Source: UBA1494_A sp963973975 (GTDB lineage Bacteria > Bacteroidota > Bacteroidia > Flavobacteriales_E > Vicingaceae). From it: a stretch of DNA of 64,000 bases. The position numbers and the translations under genes were made by a program. Each line of letters starts with the position of its first letter. The first letter of the stretch is position 1. Location of the stretch: positions 1-64,000 of the forward strand of contig CAXBCF010000006.1 of the NCBI GenBank assembly GCA_963973975.1, given 5' to 3'. Below are positions 25,990-35,583 of the stretch, piece by piece. The notes under the pieces were generated by a model. It ran no database searches. It saw only the letters and a program-made list of their open reading frames with translations, and was not told the origin of the DNA.

Positions 25990-27585
25990 ATGAAGTTAGC
26001 AGAAGAAATAGAAAAGAGAAAAACATTCGGAATTATCAGTCACCCTGATGCTGGAAAAACAACCTTAACTGAAAAGTTACTCCTTTTTGGGGGCGCTATT
26101 CAAACTGCGGGTGCTGTTAAGAACAATAAAATTAAAAAGTCTGCTACATCGGATTTCATGGAAATTGAAAAGCAGCGTGGTATTTCTGTTGCTACTTCGG
26201 TGATGGGGTTTGAATACCACAACCATCTAATCAATTTACTAGACACCCCTGGTCACAAAGACTTTGCTGAAGATACTTACCGCACACTTACTGCTGTCGA
26301 TAGTGTTATTTTGGTGATCGATTGTGTGAAAGGTGTTGAGGCACAAACTGAAAAGCTGATGGAAGTTTGCAGAATGCGCGATACTCCTGTAATTGTTTTC
26401 ATCAACAAACTCGATCTAGAAGGACGTGACCCTTTTGAGCTTTTGGACGAATTGGAAGAAAAACTGAGCATTAAAGTTCGTCCTTTATCTTGGCCAATCG
26501 GAATCGGTCGCACCTTCAAAGGAGTGTACAATCTAGAACAGAAAAAAGTAAACCTTTACGAAGCATCAAAAACAAAAATAGCCGACGATTTTATCTCTAT
26601 TTCAGATATAAATGATCCAAAGCTTGACGATTTGGTTGGCAGAGAAGCAAATCAACTAAGAGAAGATGTGGAGTTAATTGAAGGAGTTTACGATGACTTT
26701 GACGAATCTGCTTACCTCAGAGGCGAATTAGCTCCAGTATTTTTTGGCTCTGCTGTCAATAATTTTGGAATTCAAGAAATGTTAGACCGTTTTGTCTCCA
26801 TTGCTCCTACTCCAAAAGGTCGTGATACCGATCAAGGTGAAATAGAGCCCAACCACAAAAAGTTTAGCGGTTTTATTTTTAAAATTCACGCCAACCTAGA
26901 TCCGAACCATCGAGATAGAATTGCATTTTTAAGAGTTTGTAGTGGAAAGTTTGAACGCAATAAATTCTTTCACCATGTGCGATTAGACAAAAACCTTCGA
27001 TTCAGCAATCCAACCAGTTTTATGGCCAAAGAAAAAAGTCTTATCGACGAAGCATTTCCAGGGGATGTAATCGGATTGTACGATACTGGAAATTTTAAAA
27101 TTGGAGACACACTAACAGAAGGAGAAAAGTTCAACTTTATTGGAATACCGAGTTTTTCACCAGAAATATTTAAGGAGGTAATAAATAACGATCCAATGAA
27201 AACCAAGCAGTTGGAAAAAGGAATTAACCAATTGACTGAAGAAGGTGTTGCGCAGCTTTTTACTGCTAGAATGGGCAATAAGAAATACATTGGAACTGTT
27301 GGGGAACTTCAGTTTGAAGTGATTCAATATCGACTGCAACACGAATACAATGCAAGTTGTAATTTCCAACCTTTAAATTTCTACAAGGCTTGTTGGTTCA
27401 CATCGGATAACAAAGAAATGCTCGATGAATTTATACGCTTAAAATCAAATTACATTGTTTGGGATCGCTACAAAAACTTGGTTTTCTTAGCTCAAACTCC
27501 TGGAGTGCTTCAAATCACTAAAGACAATTATCCAGACATTGAGTTCCACTTTACTTCTGAATTCAAAAAAGCCAAAACAGTTTAA
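25990..27585 (+). CDS. prfC: Peptide chain release factor 3
   Basis: 531 residues, the usual RF3 length. Translation-factor GTPase with G1 SHPDAGKTT (17-25), G3 DTPGHKDF (85-92) and G4 NKLD, followed by domain II beta-barrel and RF3-type C-terminal domain. The effector loop with KQRGISVATSVMGF distinguishes RF3 from EF-G. RF3 recycles RF1/RF2 from the ribosome after termination and helps quality control. It converges on a hydrolase gene 2 bases away. Confidence 0.95.
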   Translation: MKLAEEIEKRKTFGIISHPDAGKTTLTEKLLLFGGAIQTAGAVKNNKIKKSATSDFMEIEKQRGISVATSVMGFEYHNHLINLLDTPGHKDFAEDTYRTLTAVDSVILVIDCVKGVEAQTEKLMEVCRMRDTPVIVFINKLDLEGRDPFELLDELEEKLSIKVRPLSWPIGIGRTFKGVYNLEQKKVNLYEASKTKIADDFISISDINDPKLDDLVGREANQLREDVELIEGVYDDFDESAYLRGELAPVFFGSAVNNFGIQEMLDRFVSIAPTPKGRDTDQGEIEPNHKKFSGFIFKIHANLDPNHRDRIAFLRVCSGKFERNKFFHHVRLDKNLRFSNPTSFMAKEKSLIDEAFPGDVIGLYDTGNFKIGDTLTEGEKFNFIGIPSFSPEIFKEVINNDPMKTKQLEKGINQLTEEGVAQLFTARMGNKKYIGTVGELQFEVIQYRLQHEYNASCNFQPLNFYKACWFTSDNKEMLDEFIRLKSNYIVWDRYKNLVFLAQTPGVLQITKDNYPDIEFHFTSEFKKAKTV

Positions 27586-27587
27586 AT

Positions 27588-28394
27588 TTAATCAGCTAAA
27601 ATTTCTTTCATTTTAAGCTGATAAGTTTCCATGGCTTGCATGTCGTTGTGAGTGGCATGCTCAACGCTGATAAAGGTTAAAAGCTGATTTAATCCGTCAA
27701 GTTTTGCTCCTAAGTAAAAAGGCACTTTTCGATCGTCTGTTCCATGAAAAATAAAAATTGGCACTTCAATCTTTGGCAACAATCGATTGATTCTAAATCG
27801 GTATTTACTAATCAAGCTAGCAGGCAAATAGGCCTTGTGATAATTCACCAATTCAAGAAAATTGAAATAGGGAGCCTCTAAAATCAATAACTTACAAGCA
27901 CTATTGCTTGCAAGCTTTGTTGCGATACCAGTACCAATCGAAAATCCATAAATAACCACCCTCTCTGGAGGATATTCATTCAAAAGTTCTTCGTACAGTT
28001 TATTGGCATCAGCATGCAATTGTTTTTCACTCGAAATTTTTCCTCCACTTTTACCAAAACCTCTGTAATCATACATAAAAACATCATAGCCTAGTTGATT
28101 AAAAAATGCTGCAAAATCGCCCCAATACCTCAAATTATCGGCATTTCCATGAATATAGAATATCAACCCTTTGGAGTTTGGTACTTTAAAAAGTAAGGAG
28201 TTTAAAAAAACACCTTTATCAACTTCATAATTTCGCTCTTCAAAATCACCTTTGAAGGGATATGGATAGTTTTTGGGTAAGCGAATTGGAGAAAAAATTA
28301 AACGCTCTTGAATAAAGTAAAAGGTAAATAAAATGCCAATCAATAGACCGATCAAAATTATTATACTTACCGTTATCCAAAATAAAATCTCCAT
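27588..28394 (-). CDS. Membrane-anchored alpha/beta-hydrolase (BEM46/ABHD-like)
   Basis: 268 residues with an N-terminal membrane helix (about 5-27, ITVSIIILIGLLIGILFTFY). The hydrolase domain follows: YIHGNADNLRYWG loop near 82, YDYRGFGKSGG near 110, nucleophile in YGFSIGTG near 148, acid in HGTDDRKVP near 215, and a histidine in EHATHNDM near 246. Architecture fits the BEM46/ABHD13 type, thought to act on lipids or acylated substrates. The substrate is unknown. It is a single gene convergent with prfC. Confidence 0.85.
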   Translation of the reverse strand: MEILFWITVSIIILIGLLIGILFTFYFIQERLIFSPIRLPKNYPYPFKGDFEERNYEVDKGVFLNSLLFKVPNSKGLIFYIHGNADNLRYWGDFAAFFNQLGYDVFMYDYRGFGKSGGKISSEKQLHADANKLYEELLNEYPPERVVIYGFSIGTGIATKLASNSACKLLILEAPYFNFLELVNYHKAYLPASLISKYRFRINRLLPKIEVPIFIFHGTDDRKVPFYLGAKLDGLNQLLTFISVEHATHNDMQAMETYQLKMKEILAD

Positions 28395-28498
28395 TTGTGA
28401 AAAATACGAGAATATTAAACACTATACAGCTATAAATGTTAAATTTATGTTAGTCTTGCTTTAACAAGCATTAACAGCAGCTTAATTGTTGAATCAGG

Positions 28499-28506
28499 TA
28501 TCTTTG
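28499..28506 (+). promoter_or_regulatory. TAnnTTTG box of the thioredoxin-SCO-lipoprotein operon
   Basis: TATCTTTG, exact consensus, ending 21 bases before ATG 28528. An in-frame TTG at 28486 lies upstream of the box and would not be transcribed from it. Confidence 0.6.
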
Positions 28507-28527
28507 GACTTAAAATTAATTTTGATT

Positions 28528-29961
28528 ATGAAATTATTACTATCCATTCTTTTATTTTCATTTTCGGTTCAATTAACTGCCCAAAAGAACCAATACGAAC
28601 TAACAATTGAAGTACCCGGAATCAAAGATTCAGTGGGATACTTAGCCTATTATCACGGTAAAGGACAATATTATAGAGACACTGCTAAGGTGGGAAAAAA
28701 TGGAAAAATAGTTTTCACTTCTACCACGGATAGTTTAGAGCATGGAATGTATTCTTTTGTATTGGGCAACATGAAAATTTTCGATTTTATTGTCGACGGA
28801 CAAAAATTTAGTCTCAAAACGGATACTGCTGAAGTTGTAACTAAAATGGTGGTTAAAGGAAGTCCTGAGAATAAAATTTTCTATGAGTACATGTCCTTTC
28901 TAGGTGTTCGTCAAGATGAGCTTAAAAAGCTCTCAAAGGAACTACAAAACGCAAATGATTCAAAAAAACTAAAAATTGAAGCAAGACAAAAAGAATTAGA
29001 TGAAGAAGTAAAAGCATATATCAAACTATTGCATGAAAATCATTCTGGAACTTTAACAAGTAATTTCATTAAAGCATTGTCGGTGCCTCAAGTTCCTGAA
29101 CCACCAAAAAACGAAGATGGAAGCATTGATAGTTCATTCAGTTTTCGCTATTATAAAAACCATTTTTTCGATGATTTAGATTTCACTGATCAACGCTTGC
29201 TTAGAACTTCTGTGTATCATGAAAAAATAATGACTTACCTTAATAAATTGACCTATCAAATTCCTGATTCAATCATAAAATCTGTGGATGTTGTTCTTAA
29301 GAATGCCATAAAAAACGATGAACTTTTTAAATACACCTTGAACAACCTAACCTCAAAATATGAGCGCTCAGAACAAATGGGAATAGATGCTGTTTTTGTT
29401 CATTTAGCTAAAAACTACTACATGAAAGGCATGGCTGACGAATGGTTTAGCAAGGAACAACTAAAAAAACTCTCTGAACGCGCAAATGCACTAGAACCTT
29501 TATTAATTGGTAAAAAAGCGCCCAATATTGTTGTAAAAGACACTGCTCAAAAGAAATTTCTACAATTATATGAAGTTGAATCACCTTTTACCATCGTTTA
29601 CATTTGGTCGCCTGACTGCGGACATTGTAAAATTTCTACCCCTGAGCTTAAAAAAGTGTACGATGAATATAAATCTAAAGGAGTTGAGGTTTTTGGAGTA
29701 AACAATGAATTTGAAAACAAAGATTGGATTAAGTTCATCAACAAACATCAACTCGATTGGATTAATGGATCTGATGGTGGTGACTACAGAAGTAATTTTA
29801 GAACCTTGTACGATGTGTATAGTACTCCACAAACCTATGTTTTAGATAAGGACAAGAAAATTATCGCCAAAAAAATTCCAATTGAATCCTTGGGCAATGT
29901 GCTCGATTTTTATATCAAACAAGCAGAAAAAGACAAACTAAAAGCAATCGATGAAAAGTAA
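28528..29961 (+). CDS. Periplasmic thioredoxin-fold protein (TlpA/ResA-like with DUF4369-like N-terminus)
   Basis: 477 residues from ATG 28528, signal peptide ending LTAQ (residue 19). The N-terminal beta-rich region (about 25-120: TIEVPGIKDSVGYLAYYHG) looks like DUF4369. A long charged helical region follows (about 130-330). The C-terminal about 135 residues are a thioredoxin domain with PDCGHCK, giving redox cysteines C364 and C367, and a cis-Pro loop YSTPQTYVLD. Such Bacteroidota proteins reduce exported disulfides or help cytochrome/copper-site maturation. Its 3' end overlaps the SCO gene by 11 bases, supporting a joint copper/redox role. Confidence 0.88.
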   Translation: MKLLLSILLFSFSVQLTAQKNQYELTIEVPGIKDSVGYLAYYHGKGQYYRDTAKVGKNGKIVFTSTTDSLEHGMYSFVLGNMKIFDFIVDGQKFSLKTDTAEVVTKMVVKGSPENKIFYEYMSFLGVRQDELKKLSKELQNANDSKKLKIEARQKELDEEVKAYIKLLHENHSGTLTSNFIKALSVPQVPEPPKNEDGSIDSSFSFRYYKNHFFDDLDFTDQRLLRTSVYHEKIMTYLNKLTYQIPDSIIKSVDVVLKNAIKNDELFKYTLNNLTSKYERSEQMGIDAVFVHLAKNYYMKGMADEWFSKEQLKKLSERANALEPLLIGKKAPNIVVKDTAQKKFLQLYEVESPFTIVYIWSPDCGHCKISTPELKKVYDEYKSKGVEVFGVNNEFENKDWIKFINKHQLDWINGSDGGDYRSNFRTLYDVYSTPQTYVLDKDKKIIAKKIPIESLGNVLDFYIKQAEKDKLKAIDEK

Positions 29962-30607
29962 ACTATCTATTATTGTTCCCGCACTTTTGTTGTGTGGCGG
30001 AATATTCGTTGCTTACCAATTTATAAAAGACAATAGAAAACTGCCTGTTTACGCTCCCTCTCAAATCAATCCAGATTTAGTTGATGCCGAAAAGCAAAAA
30101 GTGACTAAAAATCACCGAATTGCTGATTTCTCTTTGACTAATCAAGATGGCGAAACGTTTAATTCTAAAAACTTAGAAGGTAAGTTTTATGTTACCGATT
30201 TTTTCTTTACCACCTGCCCTACCATTTGTCCTGATATGAGTAGTCAATTGCAACGAGTTCAGAAGAAGTACTCGAATTTAGACGATTTTTTAATTATTTC
30301 GCACACTGTTCAACCTGAAATCGATTCACCAGAAGTGCTAAAAGAATACGCTGAACTTTATGAAGCGGATACGAAAAGATGGATTTTCTTAACGGGTGAC
30401 AAAAAAACCATTTATGATTTGGCAAGAAAGTCTTATTTTGCAGCGGTAACAGAAGGAGATGGTGGTGTTGACGATTTTATCCATACCGAAAATTTTGTAT
30501 TAGTCGATAAAGAAAAACGAATTCGTGGATTTTATGATGGAACATCAGCAAAATCTGTTGACCAATTAATCGTTGATATTGAAATTTTAGCTCAGGAATA
30601 TGAGTAA
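29951..30607 (+). CDS. SCO1/SenC-family copper chaperone
   Basis: 218 residues with an N-terminal membrane anchor (about 6-24). The SCO motif TTCPTICPDM gives copper-binding C89 and C93; the third ligand is H178 in FIHTENFVLVD. Thioredoxin-like strands surround them. SCO proteins insert copper into the CuA site of cytochrome c oxidase or keep its cysteines reduced. No oxidase genes are in the window. Overlaps at both ends (11 bases with the thioredoxin gene, 8 with the lipoprotein gene) show a tightly coupled three-gene operon. Confidence 0.93.
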   Translation: MKSKLSIIVPALLLCGGIFVAYQFIKDNRKLPVYAPSQINPDLVDAEKQKVTKNHRIADFSLTNQDGETFNSKNLEGKFYVTDFFFTTCPTICPDMSSQLQRVQKKYSNLDDFLIISHTVQPEIDSPEVLKEYAELYEADTKRWIFLTGDKKTIYDLARKSYFAAVTEGDGGVDDFIHTENFVLVDKEKRIRGFYDGTSAKSVDQLIVDIEILAQEYE

Positions 30608-30821
30608 AAAGCTTGGCTTCATTATTTTAATTTCAATCAGTATTTCAGCTTGCAATCCTTATAAGGGATTTACAGGTGTTACACCAAAAGGTATGAAAAA
30701 AAGTACTTTGCCAAGTCAAGAAGTACGAAATGATTATAAAAAGTCTGAAAAGAAAATGAAACGCCAATATAAAAGAGAGATGAAAAGACGCACCAAGAAG
30801 ATGGGATCTACTCCTCAATAA
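30600..30821 (+). CDS. Very small, strongly basic lipoprotein
   Basis: 73 residues. Signal peptide with lipobox ISAC; after the lipidated cysteine a short Gly/Pro/Thr segment leads to a tail rich in Lys and Arg (KKSEKKMKRQYKREMKRRTKK). Family not recognised. The 8-base overlap with the SCO gene and an ATG inside that gene support translation. A cationic lipoprotein could contact membrane phospholipid, LPS or peptidoglycan; this is inference. Confidence 0.7.
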   Translation: MSKKLGFIILISISISACNPYKGFTGVTPKGMKKSTLPSQEVRNDYKKSEKKMKRQYKREMKRRTKKMGSTPQ

Positions 30822-30881
30822 AGGGATTTCATTATTAAACATTACATCTCATACTTTATTTAGCTAGCCCGATTATTTTAT

Positions 30882-30889
30882 TAATTTTG
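30882..30889 (+). promoter_or_regulatory. TAnnTTTG box of fbaB-accD
   Basis: TAATTTTG, exact consensus, 24 bases before the fbaB ATG. Confidence 0.55.
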
Positions 30890-30913
30890 ACCCTCTTTAA
30901 AGAAGAATAAAAT

Positions 30914-31972
30914 ATGTCCATTAACAAAATTGAAGAATTACTAGGAGCAGATAAAGATCAGCTTCTTTCACATCAGTGTAAAACAATTGATAAAAGTTTA
31001 TTACACCTTCCGGGTGCTGATTTTGTCGATCGTTGTTTTGGAAGTAGTAATAGAAGCCCTCAAGTACTTAAAAGTTTACAAGCTTTATACAGTCATGGAA
31101 GATTAGGCAATACAGGCTACCTTTCTATTCTACCTGTAGATCAAGGTATTGAGCATTCTGCAGGAGCTTCATTTGCTCCGAATCCTGTTTATTTTGATCC
31201 TGAAAACATTGTTAAACTGGCAATTGAAGGTGGTTGCAATGCCGTTGCTTCTACTTTTGGAGTGTTAGGTGCTTGCGCTAGAAAATATGCGCATAAAATT
31301 CCATTTATTGTAAAATTAAATCACAATGAGCTTCTCACCTACCCCAATACTTTTTCGCAGATTGCTTTTGGCTCTGTTGATGAAGCATGGAATTTAGGAG
31401 CTACAGCAGTTGGAGCAACGATTTATTTTGGTTCGGATGACAGTAACCGACAAATTATTGAAATAGCCGAAGCATTTGAAAGAGCGCACGAATTGGGAAT
31501 GGCAACAGTGTTATGGTGCTATTTAAGAAACAATGGCTTCAAAAAAGACGGAATTGATTACCATACTTCAACCGACATTACTGCTCAAGCAAATCACATC
31601 GGTGTAACCATTCAAGCAGATATAATCAAACAAAAATTACCAACTAATAATGGAGGTTACAATGCCATTGGATTTGGTAAAACTCATAAAAAAGTATACT
31701 CTGAATTAAGCAGTGATCATCCGATTGATTTATGCAGGTATCAAGTAGCCAATTGTTACATGGGAAGAGCTGGCTTAATTAACTCTGGAGGTGCTTCAGC
31801 AGGAGCTTCTGATCTTTCAGAAGCAGTTACTACAGCTGTTATCAACAAAAGAGCCGGTGGACATGGATTAATTTCAGGAAGAAAAGCATTCCAAAAACCG
31901 ATGAAAGAAGGCATTGAATTACTCAACACAATTCAAGATGTATACTTAGAGAAGAAAATTTCCATAGCTTAA
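30914..31972 (+). CDS. fbaB: Class I fructose-bisphosphate aldolase (FbaB/DhnA type)
   Basis: 352 residues. LPVDQGIEHSAGASF near 75 is the family signature; FIVKLNHNE near 136 and ADIIKQK with the probable Schiff-base lysine K239 complete the active site. GRAGLINSGGASAGASDLS near 295 forms the phosphate-binding loop. It cleaves fructose-1,6-bisphosphate to dihydroxyacetone phosphate and glyceraldehyde-3-phosphate without a metal. Followed 20 bases later by accD, linking glycolysis and fatty-acid synthesis in one unit. Confidence 0.92.
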   Translation: MSINKIEELLGADKDQLLSHQCKTIDKSLLHLPGADFVDRCFGSSNRSPQVLKSLQALYSHGRLGNTGYLSILPVDQGIEHSAGASFAPNPVYFDPENIVKLAIEGGCNAVASTFGVLGACARKYAHKIPFIVKLNHNELLTYPNTFSQIAFGSVDEAWNLGATAVGATIYFGSDDSNRQIIEIAEAFERAHELGMATVLWCYLRNNGFKKDGIDYHTSTDITAQANHIGVTIQADIIKQKLPTNNGGYNAIGFGKTHKKVYSELSSDHPIDLCRYQVANCYMGRAGLINSGGASAGASDLSEAVTTAVINKRAGGHGLISGRKAFQKPMKEGIELLNTIQDVYLEKKISIA

Positions 31973-31992
31973 TAATTTTAAAAAGAAGAAAT

Positions 31993-32841
31993 ATGGGATG
32001 GTTTAAAAGAATCAAAGACGGAATTTCAACACCAACAAAGGAGAAAAAGGAAACTCCTGAAGGTCTTTGGTATAAATGTCCTTCTTGTAACACCGTGATT
32101 CCTCAAGAAGATCATACCAAAAGTCTTGGTGTTTGCCAAGAATGTAATTATCACGAAAGAATTGATTCTGAAGGATACTTCAAAATCTTATTCGATGATG
32201 GCAAATACTCTGAAATCAATAAAGCACTTAGCGCAGCTGATCCTTTAAATTTTAAAGACACCAAAAAATACAAAGAGCGAATTAAAGCAACACAGTCTAA
32301 AACACGTTTAAATGACGCGGTTAGAACTGCCCATGGATTAGTTGGTGGCCATAAATTAATGGTTGCTGCCATGGATTTTACCTTTATTGGCGGTTCAATG
32401 GGATCAGTGGTTGGTGAAAAAATTGCTCGTGCAATCGATTATTGCGTGAAAAATCAAATTCCTTTACTCATGATTTCCAAATCTGGAGGTGCTAGAATGA
32501 TGGAAGCAGCATTTTCTTTGATGCAAATGGCAAAAACTTCCGCAAAATTAACTCAATTAGCTGAAGCTAAAATCCCTTACTTCTCTTTTCTCACCGATCC
32601 AACCACCGGAGGAGTTACTGCATCTTTTGCCATGTTGGGAGACCTGAATTTTTCTGAACCAAATGCCTTGATAGGCTTTGCAGGACCTAGAGTTGTGAAA
32701 GAAACAATCGGAAAAGATTTACCGGAAGGGTTTCAACGTTCCGAGTTTCTTTTAGAACATGGATTTTTGGATTTTATCGTCGAACGCAAAAATTTAAAAA
32801 CCAAAATGGAACAATTGCTTAGAATGTTTAAAAAGGAGTGA
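31993..32841 (+). CDS. accD: Acetyl-CoA carboxylase carboxyltransferase beta subunit
   Basis: 282 residues. N-terminal zinc ribbon with CPSC near 32-35 and CQEC near 52-55, then the crotonase-fold carboxyltransferase domain with GGSMGSVVGEK near 135 and SGGARMMEA near 162. With AccA it transfers CO2 from biotin to acetyl-CoA to give malonyl-CoA. AccA is not in the window. It probably shares the fbaB promoter. Confidence 0.95.
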   Translation: MGWFKRIKDGISTPTKEKKETPEGLWYKCPSCNTVIPQEDHTKSLGVCQECNYHERIDSEGYFKILFDDGKYSEINKALSAADPLNFKDTKKYKERIKATQSKTRLNDAVRTAHGLVGGHKLMVAAMDFTFIGGSMGSVVGEKIARAIDYCVKNQIPLLMISKSGGARMMEAAFSLMQMAKTSAKLTQLAEAKIPYFSFLTDPTTGGVTASFAMLGDLNFSEPNALIGFAGPRVVKETIGKDLPEGFQRSEFLLEHGFLDFIVERKNLKTKMEQLLRMFKKE

Positions 32842-32862
32842 TATTAACTCAATATTTTTTTT

Positions 32863-32870
32863 TACATTTG
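32863..32870 (+). promoter_or_regulatory. TAnnTTTG box of rpsO
   Basis: TACATTTG, exact consensus, 27 bases before the rpsO ATG; the upstream T-rich run could also aid termination of accD. Confidence 0.6.
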
Positions 32871-32897
32871 CATCCTTAAAAATAATAGCAGAAAAAC

Positions 32898-33167
32898 ATG
32901 CCCATTACAGTAGAGAAAAAACAAGAGATTTTTGAAAAATTTGGTAAATCCAAAACAAACACAGGAGATGCTAAAGGTCAAGTAGCTTTATTTACAGAAA
33001 AAATAAATGAGCTTACTAAACATTTAAAAACCAATCAGAAAGATTTTAACACTGAACGATCGTTGGTTGCTTCAGTTGGTAAAAGAAGAAAATTGTTGAA
33101 TTATATCAAAAACAAAGATATTTTAGAATACAGAGAGCTTATTAAAGAGCTTGGCATCAGAAAGTAA
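32898..33167 (+). CDS. rpsO: 30S ribosomal protein S15
   Basis: 89 residues, normal S15 length. It contains the family features KFGKSKTNTGDAKGQVALFTEKI, LTKHLKTNQKDFNTERSL and GKRRKLLNYIKNKD. S15 binds the 16S rRNA central domain early in 30S assembly. The rpsO-pnp order is the same as in many bacteria; a terminator-like hairpin separates the two genes here. Confidence 0.97.
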   Translation: MPITVEKKQEIFEKFGKSKTNTGDAKGQVALFTEKINELTKHLKTNQKDFNTERSLVASVGKRRKLLNYIKNKDILEYRELIKELGIRK

Positions 33168-33208
33168 ATTGATGTCTAACATACACACATTCAGAAAATA
33201 ATTTAAAT

Positions 33209-33243
33209 AAAGGGGGACATTTAAAAATAGTCCCCCTTTGTTT
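33209..33243 (+). terminator. Hairpin terminator between rpsO and pnp
   Basis: Stem AAAGGGGGAC / GTCCCCCTTT (10 bp) with an 11-base AT-rich loop, followed by TTTGTTTTG. It should end most rpsO transcripts and leave some read-through to pnp, or act as a processing/decay site. Confidence 0.75.
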
Positions 33244-33266
33244 TGTAAACAAATAAGAGAAACAAT

Positions 33267-35393
33267 ATGTCACAACTAGGAATAACACATTCAATCACTT
33301 TACCAGATGGTAGAGAAATTTCATTAGAAACAGGTAAATTAGCAAAGCAAGCAGATGGATCAATTGTATTAAAAATGGGTAAAACCATGCTTTTGGCAAC
33401 AGTTGTTGCATCAAAAGATGTTGGAGAAAACGTAGATTTCTTACCACTAATGGTTGATTACAGAGAAAAGTTCTCAGCAGTAGGTAGATTTCCAGGTGGT
33501 TTTTTAAAGAGAGAGACTAGACCTTCTGATGCTGAAGTTTTAATCGACCGATTGATTGACCGTGCCCTAAGACCTTTATTTCCTAGTGATTTTCATGCTG
33601 AAACACAATTGCAAATTTCTTTGATTTCTGCCGAAGAGAATGTTTTGCCTGATGCTCTTGCATGTTTTGCAGCATCTGCATGTATCATGGTTTCTGATAT
33701 TCCATTTGATGGCCCAACTTCAGAAGTAAGAGTTGCAAGAATTAATGGAGAGTGGCAAATTAATCCAAATAGAGACCAGCAAAAACTAGCTGATATCGAC
33801 TTAATGGTTGCTGGAACAATGGACAGCGTTGTGATGGTAGAAGGGGAAATGAAAGAAGTTTCTGAACAAGAAATGATTGCTGCTATTGAAGTTGCTCACA
33901 AAAACATTCAAGTTCAGTGTCAAGCTCAAATTGATTTAGCTGCAAAAGTGGGTAAAGCAAAAAGAGAGTACAATCATGAAAGTAATGATGAAGCGCTATT
34001 AGCTGAAATTCATGAGTTTGCCTATCAAAAATATTACAACATTGCAAAAGAAGGCAATAGAGATAAGTATCAAAGAGGGGCTGATTTTAAAGCTGTGAAA
34101 GTTGATTATATTGAGAAAATAGGAGAAGAAAAAGCTGCTGAAAAGAGTTTTTTAATCAAACAATACTTTGGTAAAGTTCAAAAAGAAGCAGTAAGAGATT
34201 GCGTTTTAAAAGAAAGAATTAGATTAGACGGTAGAAAAACAAATGAAATTCGAGCAATCTGGAGTGAAATCGATTACTTACCAGGATCACATGGTTCAGC
34301 CATCTTTACAAGAGGAGAAACTCAGTCTTTAACTTCTGTTACTTTGGGAAGCAAAATGGATGAGCAAAGAGTTGATGGAGCGGTAATTGTTGATTCAGAT
34401 AAATTCATTTTACATTATAATTTCCCATCATTTTCTACAGGAGAAGCTCGACCAAACAGAGGTCCAGGAAGAAGAGAAGTTGGTCACGGAAATTTAGCTA
34501 TGCGTGCTTTGAAATCAATGATTCCAACAGGTACAGATAATCCTTATACCATTCGAGTTGTTTCAGATATTTTAGAATCTAACGGTTCATCTTCAATGGC
34601 AACAGTTTGTGCAGGATCATTAGCATTAATGGATGCTGGAATAAAATTAAAAAAACCTGTTTCTGGTATTGCAATGGGATTAATTAGTAAAGGAGACGAT
34701 TATGCTGTTCTTTCAGATATATTAGGTGACGAAGATCATTTAGGAGATATGGATTTTAAAGTGACCGGAACAAAAGATGGAATCACTGCTTGTCAGATGG
34801 ACATCAAAATAAGCGGACTTTCATTTAAAGTTTTAGAAGAAGCTTTGAACCAAGCAAAAGAAGGAAGATTGCATATTTTAGGTGAAATGAACAAAACCAT
34901 TGAAGCTCCTAGAGAAGATTATAAACCAAATGCTCCACGAATAGTTCAATTAAACATTCCTAAAGAGATGATTGGAGCAGTAATTGGACCAGGTGGAAAA
35001 ATAATCCAATCTATACAGGAAGAAACAGGTGCAACGATTGTTCTTGAAGAAGTTGACAACATTGGTGTTATTGATATTATTTCTAATAATAAAGATAGTT
35101 CTGACGCAGCTATCGCAAGAATTAAATCAATAACTCAAGTTCCTGAGGTAGGTGAAATTTACAAAGGAAAAGTAAAATCAATTGTTGCTTTTGGTGCATT
35201 TATTGAAATTTTACCAGGACAAGATGGATTGCTTCATATTTCTGAAATTGCACACAATCGTGTCGAAAATGTGTCAGATGAACTAAAAGAAGGTGACGTT
35301 GTTGAGGTAAAGCTAGTAGCAATTGATCCTAAAACGAAGAAATTTAAATTATCGAGAAAGGCATTGCTCCAAAAAGCAGAAGAACAGAATTAA
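33267..35393 (+). CDS. pnp: Polyribonucleotide nucleotidyltransferase (PNPase)
   Basis: 708 residues in the full domain order: first RNase PH domain (about 8-220, FSAVGRFPGGFLKRE), helical linker, second RNase PH domain (about 310-545, RRE(V)GHGNLA and catalytic aspartates in ILGDEDHLGDMDFK), KH domain (about 560-620, IGAVIGPGGKIIQ) and S1 domain (about 630-700). It degrades RNA 3' to 5' using phosphate. The long G+A-rich spacer upstream of its ATG lies after the rpsO terminator. Confidence 0.97.
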   Translation: MSQLGITHSITLPDGREISLETGKLAKQADGSIVLKMGKTMLLATVVASKDVGENVDFLPLMVDYREKFSAVGRFPGGFLKRETRPSDAEVLIDRLIDRALRPLFPSDFHAETQLQISLISAEENVLPDALACFAASACIMVSDIPFDGPTSEVRVARINGEWQINPNRDQQKLADIDLMVAGTMDSVVMVEGEMKEVSEQEMIAAIEVAHKNIQVQCQAQIDLAAKVGKAKREYNHESNDEALLAEIHEFAYQKYYNIAKEGNRDKYQRGADFKAVKVDYIEKIGEEKAAEKSFLIKQYFGKVQKEAVRDCVLKERIRLDGRKTNEIRAIWSEIDYLPGSHGSAIFTRGETQSLTSVTLGSKMDEQRVDGAVIVDSDKFILHYNFPSFSTGEARPNRGPGRREVGHGNLAMRALKSMIPTGTDNPYTIRVVSDILESNGSSSMATVCAGSLALMDAGIKLKKPVSGIAMGLISKGDDYAVLSDILGDEDHLGDMDFKVTGTKDGITACQMDIKISGLSFKVLEEALNQAKEGRLHILGEMNKTIEAPREDYKPNAPRIVQLNIPKEMIGAVIGPGGKIIQSIQEETGATIVLEEVDNIGVIDIISNNKDSSDAAIARIKSITQVPEVGEIYKGKVKSIVAFGAFIEILPGQDGLLHISEIAHNRVENVSDELKEGDVVEVKLVAIDPKTKKFKLSRKALLQKAEEQN

Positions 35394-35419
35394 CCAATTA
35401 TAAATCAAGCTATTTATAG

Positions 35420-35450
35420 AGCCGTTTCATTAAAATGAGACGGCTTTTTT
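35420..35450 (+). terminator. Intrinsic terminator after pnp
   Basis: Stem AGCCGTTTCAT / ATGAGACGGCT (11 pairs, one G-U) with a TAAA loop, followed immediately by six T. It is 27 bases after the pnp stop. Confidence 0.9.
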
Positions 35451-35583
35451 GTGTTTAAAAAAGAGCTATCTAATTACACATTTGTAATAAATTCTATTGT
35501 TAAAAAAAAGTTAATTTTTTTTCCTATTTTTATTTCGAGATATCTACCACATTTTTTCGCTTTAAACCAAAACCAACCAGGGA

